DNA from: Paramyrothecium sp. XJ0827
Lineage: Eukaryota > Ascomycota > Sordariomycetes > Hypocreales > Stachybotryaceae
Length of the DNA stretch: 64,000 nt
Assembly: GCA_020881915.1 (NCBI GenBank)
Contig: JAJFPB010000007.1
Coordinates: 2,170,001-2,234,000, forward strand
Direction: 5' to 3'
A model generated the notes under the pieces. That model made no database searches, was not told the DNA's origin, and worked only from the letters and a program-made list of their open reading frames with translations. This document shows, piece after piece, positions 11,626 to 22,880 of this stretch. Every line of letters starts with the position of its first letter. The first letter of the stretch is position 1. The position numbers and the translations under genes were made by a program.

Positions 11626-14553
11626 GTTTATTTTGCAGTCTTGGTATTTTTGCTCACCACTTGCACGGGTTAGGTAGGTAGCGTAGGGTAGCCAAAAACT
11701 TTGACTGTCCTCGGCACTTTACGGCGACAGCTACTAGTGCAGGGACGTGAAGTATGATAGCACGGGTGCTTTCTTGGAAGACACTCTGGGGGGCGTTACT
11801 AGAGGTTGCGATTTTCTGAGTTTTTCCGCCTTTTTAGCAGTTTCTAGTTGATGAATTTACCGTAATGTTGATCCGACGGACCATTGTTTGCCCTCTTGCT
11901 CATCGCAAACATCATGCACTGTTTCGAGAGGCTTGACAACTTTCCAGTTCTCTTGTCGCTCATGCAACTCTTTTACGCGAGCGATCAGTAATACAACGCA
12001 ACTCGGTTCTCAGAAGTCAAGCAAGGTGGCCAATTTTGGAGCTAGTGGGCTACCGCCAAACGGTGTCACTGGGGAGGAGATAGACTCTCAGATGTTCCTG
12101 AAGCAGCTATTTGAGCTTGTAAGTAGCCATTGAGAGATCAAATGCGAGTCTAAGGCTGCACCAGGGATGATTGACTAATTATTCTCCCGCTGGCTGTGAT
12201 ACGCACCAGCTTGGGTGAGTCTGAGACTGAGAATTAGCTACTGGCTATGTGCCATTTCTCCAAAAAGATATGCACAGCTCGAGTACGGAAGTCGTGTTGA
12301 ATCATCAATGATCTCTTCCAGGCCACCTGTTTAGCAACAGGCAGCATGCTCCCCTTGACCACACAGATAGCACCCCCCGAAAAGTGTTCCTTGATTTCTA
12401 AAATTATCAACCGCGTGCTGCTGATGAGCAAACCCACTTCGGGATGTGCCTGTAGATGCAGTATGCACAGGGTTGGTAGTTGGTGCCGTGCATGCCGTTC
12501 AGCATGCACACTAGGGAAGTATCAAAATTAATCACTGGTGATCCGCCTGACGGACACTGTAGCATTCACCGAGTGACGAGAATTTTCACAGGCTTTCCGG
12601 TGAATAAGGCGGCTTACAATACGACCCACGTACAATCGCGGGTTTTACGGGATGACTTGAATAACCATCGCTTAAAGCTGTGCAATTATCCCAGAGATCA
12701 GTGCACAAGTATGGTATCAGCTTCGACTACGAGTGCCACAAAGCTTCAGGGCTCAAGCCTCACTAGGATTGCTCAACGCTTGCCTGGAAAGCGCCCGACT
12801 TTGACCTATATCTAGCCTGAATGGAATCATGACCGTGCAGTCTTGATAAGACTACATTTTGTTCAATCCTCCCCACAAGATGTAGAAGGATACGCGCATA
12901 AATGCATCGGCGAGCCTGTGTTGGCTTCCCCCAACCTGGCTCGTTGGGTCTCTGATGCTGTGGAAGCATGCCAACCAAAACACCCTCAACCTTAAGCGCC
13001 AGCACCAACGGGTCCCTCGCTCACACCACTAGACTGGGCCAATCACACTTTCCGGCTTCAGTGCACGGCGCAGCCTAAGAATAGCGTCCGGCACATGGCC
13101 CCTTTTCGATGCAACCAGTCGGCGCTGGCAGCAGAGGACGGGCGGCGGGCGACTCCATCACCGTGCATGATGGATGGGGGGGGGGACAATTCTGGCGTCC
13201 CTTTTGGTCCAGGAGTAACGTGCGTGCAGCGCCGGAAGAAGCAAGGTGGTGTACCAAGTCGACACGAAATCTCACTTCACAGCTCACTTCTCAGGTAATG
13301 TACGGCCTGCCACTGCACTGAAGCCCTCCCTGTCACGCAATGTAACCACGGAACGGCTCCGGTTTGCACTTCCTCCTCGAACGACACAGGCGGTGGTGGT
13401 TCGCTGACAACTTGTCGACCGTTGAATCTCCTGTCACCGCGCCCTCATGGTGCTTCCGTTCTACCCCTGGTTGGTGCTAAGGAGTGACAAGCAGCTATGA
13501 CCCATGCTGCTCCCGCTCCAGGGTTTGCGGAGTCACTCACCAACCTCCTCTTTGGTAGGTCGTCGGACGCAGCTTCGGCTTCCAGAGTTGTAGTGCTTTA
13601 GTGGAGAAGACCTCAGAGAAATCACCTATCGATATGCGTTGCTATTCATAGTTACAACCCGCTTCTGTCACCAAGCTCACTTTAGTCAATCACATACATC
13701 CCGCAGTGTTGGTTGGTGATGAGCTCACGCCCTCGTTGTTTGAATGGCTCGGGCAATCCATTTTTTAGGGTGCCGGGCCCTTCCGCGCCCATGCCTGCAG
13801 ACGCAGAGCTGCGGCACGACTGACGAACTCTTTGGTACACCTTGCACAAGCATGCGATTAGGTTGGCAAGTTAGGACACTATACCTGCCAGGTAAGATCA
13901 CCAACAAGGCCAATCCTCTCTGTATCCTACTAACAGGAGTGGGCGAATGTAGCATCCTTGTCCCAGCTAAGAAGGAGGGGATGCGAGAATGCAACGCAAC
14001 ATGCATGCATCTACACGCACCTGCCGGACGCCCCCCCCTGGAAATCTGAACCAAGCACATCCAGCCTCCACTATCAGCCCGTCTGTACCTATCCAACCAC
14101 CCTCCACCATTTTCCTCTCCTGGCCATTCTACCACCTCGTCCAAAGGCACGTACTCTCGCTGCACTCGTTCTGTCGCTCTTTGACCGTCACGGGCGACGT
14201 GCTTCTGCCCCTCACTCGATCCGGAGTGAGTCCGTTCTCTGCCAGTTCGGCAACTCGATCCTCCTCCAAGCTGTGGCCGCGCGCCGATCCATGATGCATG
14301 GCCTTCCTATGCCGCCTTCCCACTTGCCAATGACCGATTAGAATAGATGGATCCGGCCTATACTTGCAGGGTATTCGTACACACGCGGTCGCAGGCCATG
14401 CTGCAAAGGCCCACTCGGTGACCATCCGCTCTCTTCTCGTCTTTCCGTCCTGGTCTCATTACCCAAACCCCCAACCCCCAAACCAGAGCTCAGACCAGAC
14501 GGTCAACTTATACAAAGAAGCGGCTTCGCTGCCGCCCCCAGCTCGAGGCCGCT

Positions 14554-17500
14554 ATGACTCCATCCCGCGACCCTGCGCGGCTCCGTCAGGGTCTCAATCC
14601 CCTTACGACAACTTCCCTGGGGCCATTCAACGCTGCTCCTCTCAATACCCCCATGTCGGCCATGTCTGTCGCCTCGCCGCATCTTCACTCTGCCTCGACA
14701 CTCGGCAGCGCCATTCAGCCCTATAATCCTCAGCAGTGGGTAGCTTCGCCTACCGCGGCACCTGAACGCATGTCTCTTCATCTTTCGGATGCTCATGGTA
14801 AAGCCCAGCTTCCTTCTCGTCCTGCTCGTTTGTAACTGGCTCCCAAATTAACTATCGCCATAGCATCCACTCTCCCTCCGCCTCCTCCTCCATATAGCCC
14901 TCCGAGGAGTCAACAGACCCGACCAGTCAGCGGCGTTTTCGAACAATCCCCAGCGTCCGCTTCCACCGCGTCGCCAGGCCCCCGAGCGCTCCCCTCAAAT
15001 GTCCTCCGACCCTCACCAGACCAGCCCGCAAATCCGTCCTTTCCACCGCCTCCCGGGGCGAGTGGACGTGGGCCTTCCCGCGAGCGGCGGTTTGGCCTAC
15101 CTTCCTTGAGTCGGCGAAGAGAGCCAGAGCAAACACCAATCTCACCGAGCCCGCACCACTCTTCGCCTCTGTCTCGACATGAAACGGTTGCAGGGCCATC
15201 ACGGTACCAAGATGCGGATCGTTCACCTTTTACGCCTGTAACGGCCCCTCAATTCGGGCCGCCGGCAGCTCGCAGAGCGGCATCGACCGGCGCCATTAGC
15301 ACCCCAACGTCAGCACGTTCGCGATCGGCTTCGCAGTCAAGATGGGAGCCAGGAATGCCTTTGCCGCCCCCGCCTCCTGGACCACCTCCATCAAGTTCAC
15401 GGTCTCAGAGCGTGCAAGGCACGTCAAGGGAAAGCGCGCCCGTTGCTTCCCCACCAACCCGGCGACCACCTCCAACGGGTGTTTCGTCCCTTGGACCCGT
15501 TCCACCAACACCTGCAAATTGGGTAGATAGCGACAGTCAAGCCGGACCAGTAACCCGAGGGCGCTCTCCTGGACTGACCATTGACACGTCAAGCGTCGAT
15601 TCGAGTCAAGCAACCGATTCGCAGACAGCCTCATCAAGTGCTGGGGGCCTCAACAGAGCTAGGGCAGTCCGCCACGATAAGACAATACTTCAGAGACGTG
15701 CTGAAAGTCGACATGGCTCAATTGACGAGAGGACAAATCCAAATGCAATGTCTAACATCCTAGTTCCATCTAGTTCTGATAGTCTAAGTCGTCGTCTTGC
15801 TCACTCAAAATCCACACCTGGTTCCGGGTCATGGGCACAACCCGAATCGTCTCGAGCAGGAGAATCGTCCACTTACCAGGATTCTCGCAATTCTACACCC
15901 CGAGGACCTGCTTCCGGCAAATTGCCCCAACTCGACACAGGGACTCCGCCATTTTCACCTTTCCCTACCAAGTCCGCACAACAAGCCGGGACTCCCCAAA
16001 CTCTTGTGCCAAAGGCTTTGCCCACACCGCCCCCTCAAACCCGCTCTGCCTCCGGCTCAAGGCCAAGGGATTCGTCACGGGCTAGAGATAGTTCCAGACC
16101 CCCACATTCCGCCACGAACATACCCGTATCAAAACATTTGGTGGTAACCCAAAGTGCGGATCAATTCGCAGCCGGCACTATTGAGAGATTCCAAGTCTTT
16201 GCCTCTAAAGAATCCGTCGCTGCCACCGATGCTGACAGAGTCCGACTTTTTGCTGATTTCATCGTCAACGAGTCGAGGATTCGCCGAGAGAGGTACTCCG
16301 CTGCCATTGGTGCTATGGGATCTGAAATTTTCGATTTATCCCGCGACTTGTTTCGCCCTATGGTAACAAGGCGAGAATCAGGGGCGTCGCAGGCGGAATG
16401 GATGCCTGCTCTATCAGACACCGACAACCAGCAGGTAGCTTCGAGTGGGACCAACCAGCAGGGGGATGGCCTCTCAAACTCTGCGCCACCTTCGGCCAAA
16501 GTGCCGGTATCGCCTAGCGGGAGCACATCGAACAACGCGAACTGGACCTCGAACTACATGCCCTCTCTGTCGCCCATTCTTAGCATGAGCGTAAGCGAGA
16601 ACCACGATAACGACTCCCGGGGTAGACCATCGAGCCGTTGGTGGGAAGCAGACTCACAAGGCGAATCAGGCAGGGGCTTTGAGAGATCTAAACGGGAATC
16701 AAAATACATGGGTGTGCCCAAAGACCAGTGGGCCGAAGCCGAACAGCTCTCAACGGTACAAGGGACAACAAGTGAATATAGCTCTTCTTCAAATTACCCC
16801 CCTGAGAAGGTCGGGTGGCATGAAGACCAGGAGTCAACACAGACGCCACAGCCCCTGCGATTTTCCAATGTGCCTATACAGACCACACCATCGCCGGGCC
16901 GCAACAGCCTCGAATTCCTGGATGTCTCGCGCCTTGTCACTATGCCACCACCCTATCCGCGACACCATCCTGCAGTGAACAACAACCATCCAGAGCTGAC
17001 CTCAATTCGGACGTCCGTGAGGGTCCTCAGCGATTTGTCCGAGGTGGAGAGCGTGAAGCAGACATTCGCTACCGCGAGCTCCAAACGACGTGATGCATTC
17101 ATGACTGAAGCCACGTCACACAGGCAGGCGCTGATGGCAAACCTACAGAAAGAGATTAGTTCCGGAAATCTGGGTTACGCTGACGCAGCAGCCATCGAGT
17201 CTCACGCAAAACAGGAAGAAAGGGATAAGACAAAGGAATTAGGAAAGGCAGAGTTTGAGAAATTCCAGAACGAAGTCATTGTTCCCTTGAATGACCTCTT
17301 GACGGAGCGGATATCTCGAGCCACAGGGCTTCTCGATGATTTGGCGCGCCACCTGTTCGACAACGAAGAGAATGATGCTGATATGCCACAAGAAGAAGGC
17401 GATGATAAACCGGAGCTACTGGAGAAACTGACTCTCCTGAAATGGATCTTCGAGGCACGCGAAACTCTTCACCGCGCAATCTACGACATCTTATCAGACC

Positions 17501-18216
17501 GCAATAGTCGGTACTGCGATGTGGTGCTAACACCATATCGATTATCTGGCAATACCGAGAAACTGAAGTCGGCCGAGGCTTTCTTTGCCGAGGATGCCTC
17601 GAAGCGGGAATATGCTTACTCAAACGAAGTACTAGACCGCACGCGTACTTTTCGAAATGTGGTTGAGGAGGCAGTTGAGCGTGGCGTTGCTCTTCAGCTG
17701 TCGGCATTTTGGGATATTGCTCCTCCGCTTACCAGAGTGCTGGACAGTATCCCGTTAGAGCTGAATGGATTCAATATACAGATCCCATCTGCCGAGTTTG
17801 ATGAGAACCCCTCATATCACCAGCACCCCCTCCAGTACCTGTACAGTCTGCTCCTGCACGCAGAAAAGAGCACATACCAATTCATCGAGGCGCATACAAA
17901 CCTACTGTGCCTTCTCCACGAGGTCAAGGAAGCGGTGGTCATCGCGAAAGGAAAGGTCTTGGCAACGCAGGTTGAGGAGGCAGATGGCACCCCAATTCGA
18001 GCTGAAGAGCGGGAGATCCGAGCCCGGGAAATGCGCCAGCTTGAGGAGCGGCGTCTTACGGAGGATTTGAAGGAGAAAGTCCGTGAAGTACAAGACCAGT
18101 GGCACAGCTCACTCGGAGAAGGATTCAAGAACGTGAAAGAGCGCACCGGGGAGTGGCTTCTGGAGACGGGGGGCTGGGATGAGACCCTCGAAGATGGTGG
18201 TGTGGGCGGCGTGTAG
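14554..18216 (+). CDS. Ser/Pro-rich protein with C-terminal helical region, unknown function
   Basis: Two exons, 14554-14797 and 14864-18216, give 1198 residues. The intron is supported by a GTAAAG donor, a TAG acceptor and continuous phase (SDAH|ASTLPPPPPYSPP). Roughly the first 350 residues and a second stretch around 450-620 are low-complexity Ser/Pro/Arg/Gln and probably disordered. Between them, at ~350-425, lies a compact segment (RLFADFIVNESRIRRERY) that looks like a folded, helical domain. From ~640 to the end the protein is predicted largely helical and charged (LQKEISSG, ELGKAEFEKFQ, LTLLKWIFEARETLHRAIYDIL), ending in a Glu/Arg-rich coiled coil (AEEREIRAREMRQLEERR). There is no signal peptide or membrane segment. 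I recognise no family; a cortical, cytoskeletal or trafficking scaffold is only a guess. The ATG at 14554 is chosen because the frame stays open from there through the intron. Confidence 0.78.
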
Positions 18217-18806
18217 AGATGGTCCTATGAGTGCAGGGCCAAGTACGGTTGTGCATATATGCATGATTGAAACGATCATTGTTGATACCCCAAGGGCTTG
18301 AACAGGCTCAAGATGTTTTCGCATTTCTCTGTCCATATTCCTCGATACTTGAAGGCTAGATAGCAGGCTGGTGTTAAGACATTACTGAACCGAAAGGCCG
18401 CAGCAGCCTTGCCTATGGTGCATGTACATATGAAGACAGCTATTATACACTGAGCATCTTTAGATGCCGACGCCAGTCCCACGAATAAAAGCAATGCCAG
18501 AGCTTCGTCCCCGCTCACCTTTTTTGAAGACACATGATGCGACGTACGATGCGGAAACCCTAGTCCTTCGGAAGAACTTCAACAGCTCCTCTCCATAAAT
18601 GCCAATGCGTATTTGGTTTGCGACAGGTGGACGACGAGATTGCTCATCAATTTGACAGTTGGGTTAAATCGTGCCCATGCTGATCGTTGTTCGAGCTCCA
18701 TTCCCCGACCTTAATCTTAATCGTACAAATGGCGGATGTTGACAATGAAAGGAGAGCGGAGAGAAAGTCCTTCTGCGCCGCCCTGAATGCCGACTACCCT
18801 CTCCCG
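18217..18806. other. Convergent spacer, no gene seen
   Basis: This 590-base region lies between two converging genes and should hold both 3' untranslated regions. A minus-strand frame at 18276-18533 has a hydrophobic translation but only a GTG start, so I do not call it. Confidence 0.5.
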
Positions 18807-19160
18807 TCATGATGAGTCCCCGGAGGCGTCCTTCTTGTACGATAGAGGCATCTCCATGCCCACACGCCTGGCCGTGAGGCGCAGGCGCTCCTCCTCGTCC
18901 ATGTTCATGCCCGGGTTGTAGCGGTCGACGAGGGTGGCGTACATGCGCTGGGAGCGGAGGTAGAGGACAAGCTGCTCGGCCTCGAGGGCGGCGGCTCTCG
19001 GGCTGCGAGGCGCGGAGGGGCCGCTGCCGCCGGCAAAGGACTCGCGCAGGCGGGAGTGCAGATGCGAGCGAGGAGCGGCGAGGATGGGGCGCGCAGGGAG
19101 TTCGCGGAGGAGGGAGCGGTAGAGGGAGCGGAGGTGGGCGGGCGACGAGGTGGTGGCCAT
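18807..19160 (-). CDS. FMC1: Mitochondrial ATP synthase assembly factor FMC1 (LYR family)
   Basis: A single exon encodes 117 residues, the usual size for fungal FMC1. FMC1 is a small mitochondrial-matrix LYR-type protein that supports assembly of the F1 sector of ATP synthase with Atp12. The N-terminus has the family signature (HLRSLYRSLLRELPARPI), containing the L-Y-R tripeptide. A central helix follows (EAEQLVLYLRSQRMYATLV), and the C-terminus has the conserved RYNPGMNMDEEERLRLTARR. The start is the ATG at 19160. The frame stays open further upstream but without an ATG and without family similarity. The coding DNA is GC-rich. It is divergent from the HAL2-like gene across 707 bases. Confidence 0.88.
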   Translation of the reverse strand: MATTSSPAHLRSLYRSLLRELPARPILAAPRSHLHSRLRESFAGGSGPSAPRSPRAAALEAEQLVLYLRSQRMYATLVDRYNPGMNMDEEERLRLTARRVGMEMPLSYKKDASGDSS

Positions 19161-19867
19161 GATGGCTGTTTCTGCTTGTTTTGCGCCCAGCACAACGGGC
19201 TGTTTTTCCCTTGTGTAAGGGGGGAAGGGCCGAGTGGGAATGCTGGCGGCGAGCGGTGGATGAATTGTTGTTTTGGCGAGCAGGAATGAGGTTTGGATGG
19301 AAGTCGGTTCAACTTTCAAAGTTGCTGCAAGGAACCCCGGCAAGCGGGAGCCAAAATTCTCAGGGAGCCCGACCCCCAAGAGCCTGCTGCATGAGGTGAG
19401 TGGCTGCGACCCGCAATGGCGGGTGCGCCGAACCAAACCAAGCTCCCAGGTACCTTTCTAGCAGTAACCCCCAGGTCGAGTCCTCAAGGTACCTCCTTAG
19501 GTGCCTTATTTGACAAGAACCGTACTAAGGTAGGTAAGGTACCTAGTAGGTATCTTGAGCTACCCAGTACCTACCCACCTTCCTTCCTTACGGCATGTAG
19601 GAGGGGAGGGGTCTAGAGACCGATTTCGCGCGCGTGGGGTGTTGGAAAAGAGCTGCTACTGTAGGAGATCCGTCCAACAGAAAGCTGATGTCCACTTCTT
19701 TTGCCTTGCACTTTGAAAACTCCTCCTTCTCTTTCCTCACCTCTTCAATCGGTCTCCCGTTGATCGTGGCATCGCAATTATTGTACTCCAGACCCCTTGG
19801 ACACCCGCGCGAGCCTCCCGCTGCTTCTCACCTTTGAGACGTCATATCCATCTAGCTGGGCTCTTTA
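19161..19867. promoter_or_regulatory. Divergent promoter region FMC1/HAL2 with GGTACC-rich tract
   Basis: The two start codons are 707 bases apart. The middle (19445-19585) contains several overlapping copies of GGTACCT and GTAGGTA in both orientations, the same family of motif seen in other intergenic spaces of this window. A CT-rich stretch (about 19680-19830) leads into the HAL2 start. Confidence 0.5.
19445..19585. repeat. Cluster of GGTACCT / GTAGGTA short motifs
   Basis: At least five copies of GGTACC or GTAGGTA cores lie within 140 bases, including TAAGGTAGGTAAGGTACCT at 19526-19544. The cluster sits centrally in a divergent promoter. Whether it binds a factor or is a relic of short mobile repeats cannot be told from sequence. 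Confidence 0.5.
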
Positions 19868-21127
19868 ATGACGACAGCCGCATCCGGCGCCCACCACCAC
19901 CACTCCAAAGCTTCCCACCCGCTACGGCTGCTTCTTCTCTGCTCCCTGCTCGTCCTAGCCCTGGCTATCTTCCTGCCCTCCGCCTTCCTCCCTCGCCTCC
20001 TCCAGCTCTCGAGCCAGCTGCTGCCGCGCCGCGCCCTCTCCTCGCCCGCCATGGCCACGCCCTACGCCCACGAGCTGCAGGTCGCCCAGCTCGCCGTCCA
20101 GCGCGCCGCCATCCTCACCAAGCGCGTCTTCCACGAGAAGGCCAAGGGCACCGTCGACAAGAACGACAAGTCCCCCGTCACCATCGGCGACTTTGGCGCC
20201 CAGGCCCTCATCATCGCCGCCCTCCGACACAACTTCCCCGAAGACGCCATTGTCGCCGAGGAGGAGGCCGCGCAGCTCAAGGAGGATGCCAACCTGAAGC
20301 AGACCATCTGGGACCTCGTCAAGTCGACGAGGCTGGACGATGACACCGCTGAGGCACAGCTCGGCGGCCCCATCAAGGACGTCGACGCCATGCTCGAGTT
20401 CATTGACAATGGCAACAGCTCGGGCGGCTCCCAAGGACGCATCTGGACCATTGACCCCATTGACGGAACCAAGGGCTTCCTACGCGGGGGCCAGTATGCC
20501 GTCTGCCTTGGCTTGATGGTTGACGGTGACGTCAAGGTCGGTGTCCTCGGCTGCCCCAACCTTCCCGTCGACGATGCCGCCCGCCTCACCGCCGACATCG
20601 GCACCAACCAGACGGACGAGGGCCGCGGCGTTCTATTCTCCGCCGTTCAGTCCCAGGGCGCCACGAGCCGGCCCTTGACCGCCGGCGCCCTCGCCGACGC
20701 CAAGTCCATCTCCATGCGACCCATCAGCGGCGACGACCTATCCAAGGCGACCTTCTGCGAGAGCGTCGAGGCCGGCCACTCGTCGCACGACGACCAAGCC
20801 CGCATCTCGCAGAAGCTGGGCATCAGCGAGCCCAGCGTCCGAATGGACAGCCAGGCCAAGTACGGCTCTATCGCCCGCGGCGCTGGAGACATCTACCTCC
20901 GCCTGCCCGTGAAGGCCACCTACCAGGAGAAGATTTGGGACCACGCCGCTGGAGATTTGATCGTGCGGGAGGCCGGCGGCCAGGTCACCGACATCCATGG
21001 CAAGAGGCTCGACTTCAGCGTGGGCAGGACGCTTGCCAACAACAAGGGCGTTATTGCGGCACCAGCAGGTGTGCACGCCAAGGTCTTGGAAGTTGTGCAG
21101 GAAGTCTTGAACTCCAAGCAGCAATAA
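19868..21127 (+). CDS. HAL2: 3'(2'),5'-bisphosphate nucleotidase (HAL2/MET22)
   Basis: A single exon encodes 419 residues. The enzyme removes the 3' phosphate from PAP and PAPS in sulfate assimilation and is the classic lithium- and sodium-sensitive phosphatase. The inositol-monophosphatase-fold metal motifs are present: AEEE, then DPIDGTKGFLRGGQYA, then WDHAAGDLIVREAGG near the C-terminus. The catalytic domain begins at MATPYAHELQVAQLA, an internal ATG at 20051 that matches the usual fungal start. The frame is open from the ATG at 19868. That adds 61 residues with a HHHH cluster and a strong hydrophobic stretch (LRLLLLCSLLVLALAIFLP), which could be a signal anchor or mitochondrial leader. 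Both starts may be used; I give the longer one. Codons are strongly C-ended. Confidence 0.92.
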   Translation: MTTAASGAHHHHSKASHPLRLLLLCSLLVLALAIFLPSAFLPRLLQLSSQLLPRRALSSPAMATPYAHELQVAQLAVQRAAILTKRVFHEKAKGTVDKNDKSPVTIGDFGAQALIIAALRHNFPEDAIVAEEEAAQLKEDANLKQTIWDLVKSTRLDDDTAEAQLGGPIKDVDAMLEFIDNGNSSGGSQGRIWTIDPIDGTKGFLRGGQYAVCLGLMVDGDVKVGVLGCPNLPVDDAARLTADIGTNQTDEGRGVLFSAVQSQGATSRPLTAGALADAKSISMRPISGDDLSKATFCESVEAGHSSHDDQARISQKLGISEPSVRMDSQAKYGSIARGAGDIYLRLPVKATYQEKIWDHAAGDLIVREAGGQVTDIHGKRLDFSVGRTLANNKGVIAAPAGVHAKVLEVVQEVLNSKQQ

Positions 21128-21336
21128 TCAGATAATTGCATCAAGTAAAGAATCAAAAGTCAAAAAGGCAGAAAAGCAGAGCCGAAACGAGTAGATGTAT
21201 ATGTATATCCCACACAAATAGTACAGATTCTGGTCCTCTCGTCCCAGAGTTTTAACACTAAGAGTACACACCGGCCATCGACTGACCTGCCGCCTCCCTC
21301 CCCTGCCTTGTCCTCCCTCCACCGATCGCCTTGGGT

Positions 21337-22264
21337 TTATTTGATCTTCTTCTGCTTCAGCTTGATGGTCTGGTCGTTGATGAAGACGCCCTTGCCCTTG
21401 TACGGCTCGGGCGGCCTCCACAGGCGCACGCGTCCGGCGAAGGACATGATGACCTCGCGGTTGTTGCCCTCGATGAGGATGCGCGTGGGGGACGGCGTCG
21501 TGACCGTGACGCCCTGGGGGATGCCCTCCTCGACCGGGTGCGTGAAGCCCAGCTTCAGGCACAGGAAGTCCTGGCCGCGGAACTGCTCCTTGCCCGGGCG
21601 CTTCTCGACGGTCGCTCGGTAACCGACGCCGACGAGGCGCAGGATGGCCGTGTGGCCCTCCGAGACGCCCATCACGTAGTTGTTCAGGTATGACCATGAG
21701 GTGCCTGTTCACAACGGCACAAAAGTCAGCAAATAGTTCGTACTCGGGAGCTCGCAGGATTGGGCCATCGTAACGCACCCCACATCTCCTTCTGCTGGGC
21801 AATATTCGGGTCCTGCACGGTCAGCGAAACGGTCTTGTTTTCCGCGTCCTCGCTGACGGTGACGAATTCGGGGACCTCCAAGTCCAAGGCTCCTGTGAGT
21901 TGTCAGCCACGCAGTCCTTGCTTCGCGGGAAGAAGGCAACTCCTGAGGCACGAGCGCCTGACGCGCCCTCGGGATCGAACGTACCACGGGGCCCCTTGAC
22001 AGTAATGGTCCTGCGAATCGTCGGCTTATAGGTCGTCATATCCTTCTTCGCCTTCAGATCGCCAATTTGAAGCTCAACGCCAGGGGGAATCGAGATCGGT
22101 ATGCGGCCCAGCTTTGACTGTCGGTCGCTCGTCGTAGAAAATTGTCGTTGGCGGGAACATGTCTGCCACGCCGGAACGAGGAAGCTTGGCAGCGCCGCGG
22201 CCGACGACGAAGTCGCGGCATGTCCCAATGTCTTTCCCCAACCGGGGGCAATCCTGGTGACCAT
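21337..22264 (-). CDS. MRPL6: Mitochondrial large-subunit ribosomal protein uL6m
   Basis: Three exons, 22264-21985, 21892-21779 and 21704-21337, give 253 residues. It is a component of the large subunit of the mitochondrial ribosome. The N-terminal ~45 residues are Ser/Ala/Arg-rich without acidic residues, as in a matrix-targeting presequence (QRQFSTTSDRQSKLGR), and the mature part begins near SKLGRIPISIPPGVEL. Two uL6 repeats follow. The second contains VGVGYRATVEK, LKLGFTHPVE and the RPPEPYKGKGVFI signature of bacterial-type L6. All splice junctions are phase 1 and restore the family sequence. The gene converges with HAL2, with 209 bases between the stops. Confidence 0.93.
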
Positions 22265-22880
22265 TGCGAACGCCCTGATGCCTACTTTTCCGAGTCCAGC
22301 ATTGCATAGAAAGCTCGGCTCTGACCTTTGGGTTCAGCAACTTTTGTGCTTAGTCATGATAGCACGTGATCGCTATACCCCTGGGCAGTCTACCTTAATG
22401 AGGCACACCAGGACTTTGCGGCTGTCTGCAAGGAGGGTACATTAGTAGAGTGGTGCTCAATTGGAAGATAATGAGTGCGAAAAGTAATACGGACAGGTAT
22501 AAAATAAGTCAAGGTTAGGTAGGTCATCTTTACCTTATCTACCGTAAAAGCAGGTGCCCCCATGTGAAAAGCAAAGTACTATCTATTGCAGTGCCTACGT
22601 GACTTCTCACGCTAGCAGCTCAAGCGCCCAGGTGCTGTATCAATCATCTTTATCAAGCGCATGGAAACAAGACTCAAGTGCAATACCAGTATACACAATA
22701 TACGGACCATCATAAGTTGACGCAATAGTAGCATTAGTTGCACTACCATACGAGGATATCTAGAAAGTTTCATGCGCAATTACTAATTGTTGTTGAATTC
22801 AACTTGATCAAGGGTGTCCTGCACTCTCAGCTGAGTCTCCTTCCGCCGAATGGCCGAACACCAAAGCGGTGAGTGGAAGT
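22265..22880. other. Spacer between MRPL6 start and beta-tubulin stop
   Basis: This 616-base spacer joins two minus-strand genes. It should contain the tubulin 3' untranslated region and the MRPL6 promoter. Short motifs resembling the dispersed repeat occur at 22513-22551 (GGTTAGGTAGG, TTACCTTATCTACC). No gene is seen. Confidence 0.5.

Larger units (their letters stand above)
10786..14553. other. 3.8-kb intergenic stretch
   Basis: No supportable gene is seen. The part next to AHA1 (10786-11300) is probably its promoter and leader. An AT-rich islet lies at about 11430-11620 and a G-run at 13177-13186. From about 13.9 to 14.5 kb the DNA is CT-rich and probably forms the leader and promoter of the following plus-strand gene. 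A minus-strand frame at 12234-12509 looks somewhat protein-like but has no ATG start and no family I recognise. Confidence 0.45.

Noticed and set aside
12234..12509. 91-codon minus-strand frame with a protein-like sequence
   Set aside because: It has a non-ATG start, no splice partners and no family I recognise. It could be a gene relic, but I cannot support it.
18276..18533. 85-codon hydrophobic minus-strand frame
   Set aside because: It starts at a GTG and lies in the expected 3' untranslated region between convergent genes.
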